Source: Streptomyces cavernae
GTDB lineage: Bacteria > Actinomycetota > Actinomycetes > Streptomycetales > Streptomycetaceae
NCBI RefSeq assembly: GCF_004023625.1
Contig: NZ_ML137713.1
Location: forward strand, 62,001-126,000
Length of the DNA: 64,000 nucleotides
Reading direction: 5' to 3'
Shown here: one piece after another, positions 60,234 to 64,000 of the stretch
Layout: every line of letters starts with the position of its first letter
Numbering within the stretch: the stretch's first letter is position 1
Program-made: the position numbers and the translations under genes
Notes under the pieces: generated by a model
What the model saw: only the letters and a program-made list of their open reading frames with translations
What the model was told of the DNA's origin: nothing
Databases searched by the model: none

Positions 60234-60841
60234 GCCGACATACCGAGAGTCAGCAGATGCCTACGATCGTCCGCGACCCAATCGGAGGTCTCATAGCCGG
60301 GGCGCACCAGTTCCGGATGGGCGTGCAACAGGATGGACGTCTCGATTTCTCCCGCGTGCATGTCGGTGAGAAGCGACGTCTCCACCGCGGCCCGCTCCCG
60401 AGCGATCTCCCAGTCGTCCAATCCGGGGAACAGTGCCATTCGGACATCACCGCCGAAGGATTCCTGGACCACATTGCCCAGAACGTAATTTCCGCCGTGG
60501 CCGTTGACGACCACCAGCGAGTCGACTCCGCTGCGGTGCAGCGAGCTCGCGATGTCGCGAATCACCGCGTGCAGCGTCGCGGCGGAAATACTGACGGTCC
60601 CCGGCCACGCCGCGTGCTCGTGGGAGCAGGAGATCGTCACCGGAGGAAGGAGCTGGACGGGATACACACGGGCGATCTCCCCGGCGATCGTGCAGGCGAC
60701 GACCGTGTCGGTGGTCAGCGGCAGATAGGGGCCGTGCTGCTCCAGACTCCCCACCGGAAGAACGGCGACCCGGGATCCCCGGGCCCGCACTTCCTCGGTG
60801 GTGTCCTGCGGCAGAAGACCCGTAGTACCCGAACTGCTCAT
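60107..60841 (-). CDS. Creatininase-family amidohydrolase, candidate FAPy deformylase
   Basis: This 244-residue metalloenzyme has intact ligands: Glu and His in SLEQHGPYLP, Asp in LTTDT, His in VVNGHGGN and Glu in HAGEIETS. The creatininase family includes archaeal ArfB/MfnB, which removes the formyl group from 2-amino-5-formylamino-6-ribosylaminopyrimidinone phosphate (FAPy). The gene is divergent (79 bp) from a GTP cyclohydrolase II paralogue predicted to make FAPy, so a deformylase role is the best guess. Start ATG 60841 is behind AAAGG; an ATG 18 bp upstream is possible. Confidence 0.82.
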   Translation of the reverse strand: MSSSGTTGLLPQDTTEEVRARGSRVAVLPVGSLEQHGPYLPLTTDTVVACTIAGEIARVYPVQLLPPVTISCSHEHAAWPGTVSISAATLHAVIRDIASSLHRSGVDSLVVVNGHGGNYVLGNVVQESFGGDVRMALFPGLDDWEIARERAAVETSLLTDMHAGEIETSILLHAHPELVRPGYETSDWVADDRRHLLTLGMSAYTDSGVIGRPSRASAEKGKELLAAFTESFGEYFSLLENLER

Positions 60842-60907
60842 GTTTTTCCGGCCTTTCATTTCCACAACTACTCGCTCATCCTCGCATACCGCCGACACCG
60901 ACCAGGA

Positions 60908-60920
60908 TAGGATTTGAACA
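60908..60920 (+). promoter_or_regulatory. -10 element and leaderless start of the cyclohydrolase gene
   Basis: TAGGAT (60908-60913) fits the Streptomyces -10 consensus and sits 7 bp before the A of the ATG at 60920. No ribosome site is present. A -35 is not evident. Confidence 0.5.
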
Positions 60921-61579
60921 TGACAGAACATGATGGCGTGCCCGGCGGAATTGCTCACCCATCAGGTGTCGAACGCGTGGTGAACCTTCAGCTCTCCACC
61001 GTGCACGGCGTTTTCCGGGCCTACGGCTACCAGGACCGAACCACCGGTCACGAGCAAATGGCGCTGACCTACGGCGACATCAAGGGTGAGGGCGCGCTCA
61101 CCCGCGTCCATTCGGAATGCCTGACCGGGGACGCCTTCGGGTCCACGCACTGCGAGTGCGGTCCGCAACTGTCCGAGGCACTGCGGGCGATCGCCGCGGA
61201 GGGCCGCGGCATTCTCGTCTACCTGCGCGGCCACGAGGGCCGCGGGATAGGCCTGCTCGCCAAACTCCAGGCCATGAAGCTCCAGTCGGAGGGCCTGGAC
61301 ACCGTCGAGGCGAACCTCGCCCTCGGACTCCCGGTCGACGCCCGCGACTACGGTGCGGCGGCGGCGATCCTGCACGACCTCGGCGTGACGTCGATCCGTC
61401 TGCTCTCCAACAACCCCTTGAAGTACAAGGCGTTGACCGAGCGCGGCATCAAGGTCTCCGAGCAGGTACCGCTGTTGATCGACCCCTGCGAGGAGAACAT
61501 CGGCTACCTGCGCACCAAGCGGGAGCGGCTCGATCACCATCTCCCGCACCTGGACGGTGTGGTGCTGCACCGTAGCTGA
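60920..61579 (+). CDS. GTP cyclohydrolase II paralogue with Met at the Tyr position (SCO6655-like, FAPy-forming)
   Basis: This 219-residue RibA-type enzyme has zinc Cys in HSECLTGDAFGSTHCEC (Cys67, 78, 80 by my count) and the nucleotide loop GHEGRGIGLL, with Arg/Tyr residues in LPVDARDYG. In LQAMKLQ, Met119 stands where E. coli RibA has Tyr105. In S. coelicolor SCO6655 the same Tyr-to-Met change (Met120) makes the enzyme release FAPy instead of the deformylated product. No DHBP synthase domain and no other riboflavin genes are nearby. It is therefore likely a specialised enzyme, not the housekeeping RibA. Confidence 0.9.
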   Translation: MTEHDGVPGGIAHPSGVERVVNLQLSTVHGVFRAYGYQDRTTGHEQMALTYGDIKGEGALTRVHSECLTGDAFGSTHCECGPQLSEALRAIAAEGRGILVYLRGHEGRGIGLLAKLQAMKLQSEGLDTVEANLALGLPVDARDYGAAAAILHDLGVTSIRLLSNNPLKYKALTERGIKVSEQVPLLIDPCEENIGYLRTKRERLDHHLPHLDGVVLHRS

Positions 61580-61892
61580 GCGAGGGGACTTCCCCCGTCC
61601 TCCTTTCGCGGGTGACCTTGCCCGCGCCGCATACGCGAACCCCGCCGCCGGTTCCAGGGCAGCCGGCGGCGTTCGCGTCCCCACCGGGTGTTTCGCCCCC
61701 GCATCCCCACCGCGCCCTATCCGCAGGGCAGAGCACGCGTACCCCCACCGGCCGGCAGCCGCCGTCCGGCGCAAGGGGACGTGCCGGACTCTCCGCCCGC
61801 AGCGGCTGGCGGTCGGACCACCAGGACCCCACGGACAACACGCCACCCGCCAGACCGAGGACGGAGAGTCCGGCGCGGCCCCGACCCACCAA

Positions 61893-61952
61893 CCGGCGGC
61901 AGGCGTACCGGCGGCAGGCGCAGCGGCAGCAGGCGCACCGGCGGCAGACCCA
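61893..61952. repeat. Four 15-bp tandem units in the gap before the saccharopine genes
   Basis: Units of CCGGCGGCAGGCGYA type repeat four times. They lie in the 438-bp region 61580-62017, which shows no gene; GC-rich dyads near 61620-61690 may end the cyclohydrolase transcript. Confidence 0.7.
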
Positions 61953-62017
61953 CGTACGCTTCGATACGCCAACCCAAGAACCCACGCCGCGCCGCCCCGA
62001 CCGGAGGTCATCCCCAC

Positions 62018-63079
62018 ATGAGCGCCGCCCCGGCCCTGTGGCTCCGCCACGAGCCACGCCCCACCGAACGTCGCACCTCCATCGTGCCGGCCGACGCCCA
62101 GCGGCTGGTCGAGGGCGGCGTCAGGGTGACCGTCGAGCGCTCGCCGCAGCGCGTCTTCCCGATCGAGGCGTACGAGCGAGCGGGCTGCCGAGTGGCCGAG
62201 CCCGGCTCCTGGGAGTCGGCACCCGAGGACACGGTGGTCGTAGGTCTGAAGGAACTCGACGACGACCCCGCCGAGTTGAGGCACCGGCACATCTTCTTCG
62301 GGCACGCCTACAAGAACCAGCCCGGAGCCGAGACACTCCTGCGCCGTTTCCTCGCCGGCGGCGGCACCCTCTTCGACCTCGAGTACCTGGTGGACGACAC
62401 CGGCCGCCGACTCGCCGCCTTCGGCTACTGGGCGGGATACGTCGGCGCCGCCCTGGCCGTGCTGCACCACCGCGGCAGGCTCACGACCCCGCTGACCCCG
62501 ACCACCCAGCCCGAGCTGGCCGCCGCGCTCCGTCCGGCCACCGGAGAGGAGAAGGAGCAACCCAGCGCCCTGGTCGTCGGCGCGCTGGGCCGCAGCGGCC
62601 GCGGCGCACGCGTCGCCCTCGCCGAGGCCGGCGTCGACCCCACCTGCTGGGACCTCGCCGAGACCCGCGACCTCGACCACCGCGCGCTGCTCGACCACGA
62701 ACTGATGGTCAACACGGTGCTCACCACCGAGCCCGTCACCCCCTTCCTCACCCACCGGGACCTGGACGACCCGAGCCGCGCCCTGCGTCTGCTCTCCGAC
62801 GTCACCTGCGACGTCGGCTCTCCCTGGAACGTGGTCCCGGTCTACGACACCGTCACCGACTGGGAGGCCCCGGTCCGCCGACTGCGCGACGAACCCGCCC
62901 CGTTCGACCTGATCGCCATCGACAACCTCCCCTCCCTCCTGCCCGCGGAGGCCAGCACCGACTTCTCGGCGGCCCTGACGCCACATCTGCTGGAGTTCGA
63001 GGTGAGCGGGGCGTGGGCGCGCTGCGGGGAAAGGTTCGCGGCGGCCTGCCGTGAACTCGAGGCGAAGGCGGGGGAGTAG
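62018..63079 (+). CDS. Saccharopine dehydrogenase (L-lysine-forming, LYS1-like)
   Basis: This 353-residue enzyme of the AlaDH/PNT-like fold has WLRHEPRPTERRTSIVPADAQRLVEGG at the start (Arg/Glu substrate residues). It also has HIFFGHAYKNQPG with the Lys/His pair of LYS1, and LLSDVTCDVGSPWNVVP. It interconverts saccharopine with lysine and 2-oxoglutarate using NAD. GGAGG is about 10 nt before the ATG. It is followed after 4 bp by a second saccharopine-type gene, which together could run lysine catabolism or make alpha-aminoadipate semialdehyde. Confidence 0.87.
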   Translation: MSAAPALWLRHEPRPTERRTSIVPADAQRLVEGGVRVTVERSPQRVFPIEAYERAGCRVAEPGSWESAPEDTVVVGLKELDDDPAELRHRHIFFGHAYKNQPGAETLLRRFLAGGGTLFDLEYLVDDTGRRLAAFGYWAGYVGAALAVLHHRGRLTTPLTPTTQPELAAALRPATGEEKEQPSALVVGALGRSGRGARVALAEAGVDPTCWDLAETRDLDHRALLDHELMVNTVLTTEPVTPFLTHRDLDDPSRALRLLSDVTCDVGSPWNVVPVYDTVTDWEAPVRRLRDEPAPFDLIAIDNLPSLLPAEASTDFSAALTPHLLEFEVSGAWARCGERFAAACRELEAKAGE

Positions 63080-63083
63080 AGCC

Positions 63084-64000
63084 ATGGTCAGCGGAACGGT
63101 TCACTGGATCGGCGCGGGCCTGTCCACCGGAAGCGGCCTCGCCGCGCTGTGCGACACCGCCGATCGCGTGCGGCTGTGGCACCGCACGGTCGAACGAGCC
63201 GAGGAGAGGCTGACGGCACTGGGCCTCGCCGACCGCGCGGAGGCCCGCGCGTTCACCCCGGACGCCCTCGCCGCCGAACTCGCCCCCGGTGACGTCGTCG
63301 TCTCCATGCTGCCGGCCACGGAACACCCGGCGCTGCTCGCCGCGTGCGTGGCGGGCCGGGCCCACTTCGCCTGCTCCAGCTATGTTTCCGAGGCGGTCCT
63401 CGACCAGATTCCGGCGGCCACGGCGGCGGGCGTCACCGTGCTCACCGAGGCCGGCCTGGACCCGGGCATCGACCACCTCTTCGCCCATGCCCTGCTGGGT
63501 CGCGCCCGGGCCGCGATCGACCCCGCCGAGCCCGCTCAGCTGAGCCTCACGTCGTACTGCGGCGGCATACCCGCCGCCCCCAACTCCTTCAAGTACCGTT
63601 TCAGTTGGGCCCCGTACGGAGTCCTGAACGCACTGCGCTCACCGGCCCGCTACATCGAGGACGGAGCCGAGACCACGGCCGACCGCCCCTGGGAGGCCAC
63701 CCGTCCGCACGTCCTCGACGGCGAATCCTTCGAGGTCTACCCCAACCGGGACAGCGTTCCCTATGTCACCCAGTACGCAGTCCCGGAGGCCTGGACCCCG
63801 CGGACCTTCATCCGGGGCACCCTCCGCCTGGACGGCTGGCTGAAGGCATGGCACGAGGTCTTCGACCTGCTGCGAACGGGGGACGACGACCAGATCCGCG
63901 CCCTGGCCCAGGAGCTGGCGCGGACCTACCCCACGACGGAGACGGACCGCGACCGTGTGGTCCTGTCGGTGGCGCTCGCGGTGACCTCCCCGTCCGCCAC
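63084..64000 (+). CDS. Saccharopine dehydrogenase C (L-glutamate-forming, LYS9-like), 3' end outside window
   Basis: The first 305 residues show a Rossmann start (VHWIGAGLSTGSGLAALC), DVVVSMLPATEHPALLAACVAG, AHFACSSYVS, and LTEAGLDPGIDHLFAH as in saccharopine reductases. SYCGGIPAAPNSFKYRFSW is the hallmark C-terminal-domain entry of this family. It would split saccharopine to glutamate and alpha-aminoadipate semialdehyde. It is cotranscribed with the LYS1-like gene (4-bp gap). The reading frame is still open at the window edge. Confidence 0.87.
   Translation, partial: MVSGTVHWIGAGLSTGSGLAALCDTADRVRLWHRTVERAEERLTALGLADRAEARAFTPDALAAELAPGDVVVSMLPATEHPALLAACVAGRAHFACSSYVSEAVLDQIPAATAAGVTVLTEAGLDPGIDHLFAHALLGRARAAIDPAEPAQLSLTSYCGGIPAAPNSFKYRFSWAPYGVLNALRSPARYIEDGAETTADRPWEATRPHVLDGESFEVYPNRDSVPYVTQYAVPEAWTPRTFIRGTLRLDGWLKAWHEVFDLLRTGDDDQIRALAQELARTYPTTETDRDRVVLSVALAVTSPSA

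Noticed and set aside
61893..61952. CRISPR-like array
   Set aside because: Repeats are 15 bp head-to-tail with no spacers; they are simple tandem repeats. The same applies to the repeats in paaE, cvnA and the LCP gene.
1..64000. tRNA, rRNA or known riboswitch
   Set aside because: No T-loop with acceptor stem, rRNA segment or conserved riboswitch core was recognised by eye; a covariance-model search would be decisive.

Overview
The window looks like a stretch of a Streptomyces (or very close actinomycete) chromosome. GC is very high with third-position GC bias. Starts of GTG and TTG are frequent, ATGA/GTGA overlaps are common, and several mRNAs look leaderless. It carries hallmark Streptomyces loci: a five-gene conservon with a CYP157-type P450, a GlxA-type copper radical oxidase, Tat-exported hydrolases and at least seven genes with a rare TTA (bldA) codon. 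No rRNA, tRNA, CRISPR array or complete insertion sequence was found.

Layout. 1-2.6 kb: a secreted DUF4397 protein, an ECF sigma factor and a divergent LitR-like cobalamin-binding MerR regulator around a palindrome. 2.7-9.1 kb: an alpha-glucoside uptake operon (binding lipoprotein, two permeases, GH13 glucosidase) with a divergent LacI repressor. 9.3-13.3 kb: rhomboid-like protein, CBS-BON protein, Tat-exported amidase, and remnants of hemerythrin and DedA genes. 13.8-15.8 kb: glxA. 16.2-16.6 kb: a 0.2 kb MITE abutting an alcohol dehydrogenase remnant. 16.5-21.1 kb: a probable non-phosphorylative sugar-acid module (IclR, FAH-family hydrolase, dehydrogenase, IlvD/Edd dehydratase). 21.4-21.6 kb: a second MITE. 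22.1-26.7 kb: conservon cvnA-E. Next come a second P450, msrA and a secreted GH26 mannanase. 32.6-36.5 kb: paaABCDE for phenylacetyl-CoA epoxidation behind a likely TetR-type operator.

36.6-46.7 kb: a membrane protein, a pentalenene-oxygenase-like P450, an AMIN-like secreted protein, secreted GH95-like and PL7-like enzymes, a GT2 synthase fused to a degenerate deacetylase domain, and an LCP protein. 46.7-48.4 kb: split LigD functions (ligase and phosphoesterase). 48.5-49.2 kb: a VapBC-type toxin-antitoxin pair. 49.5-55.3 kb: a TAP-like peptidase, a Rieske oxygenase, a Ser/Thr kinase with a lectin-like sensor and a CDP-alcohol phosphatidyltransferase.

55.4-61.6 kb is the most interesting region. 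It holds a BchC-like dehydrogenase, a PTPS-fold protein stripped of its catalytic residues, a GT4 glycosyltransferase, a methyltransferase and a UPF0104-type membrane protein in an overlapping operon. A creatininase-family enzyme and a GTP cyclohydrolase II paralogue follow. The latter has Met where riboflavin enzymes have Tyr, the change known to stop the reaction at the formylated pyrimidine FAPy. The creatininase family includes archaeal FAPy deformylase. Together they suggest an uncharacterised pathway making a GTP-derived pyrimidine or pterin glycoconjugate. The window ends in two saccharopine dehydrogenase-type genes, the second cut by the window edge.
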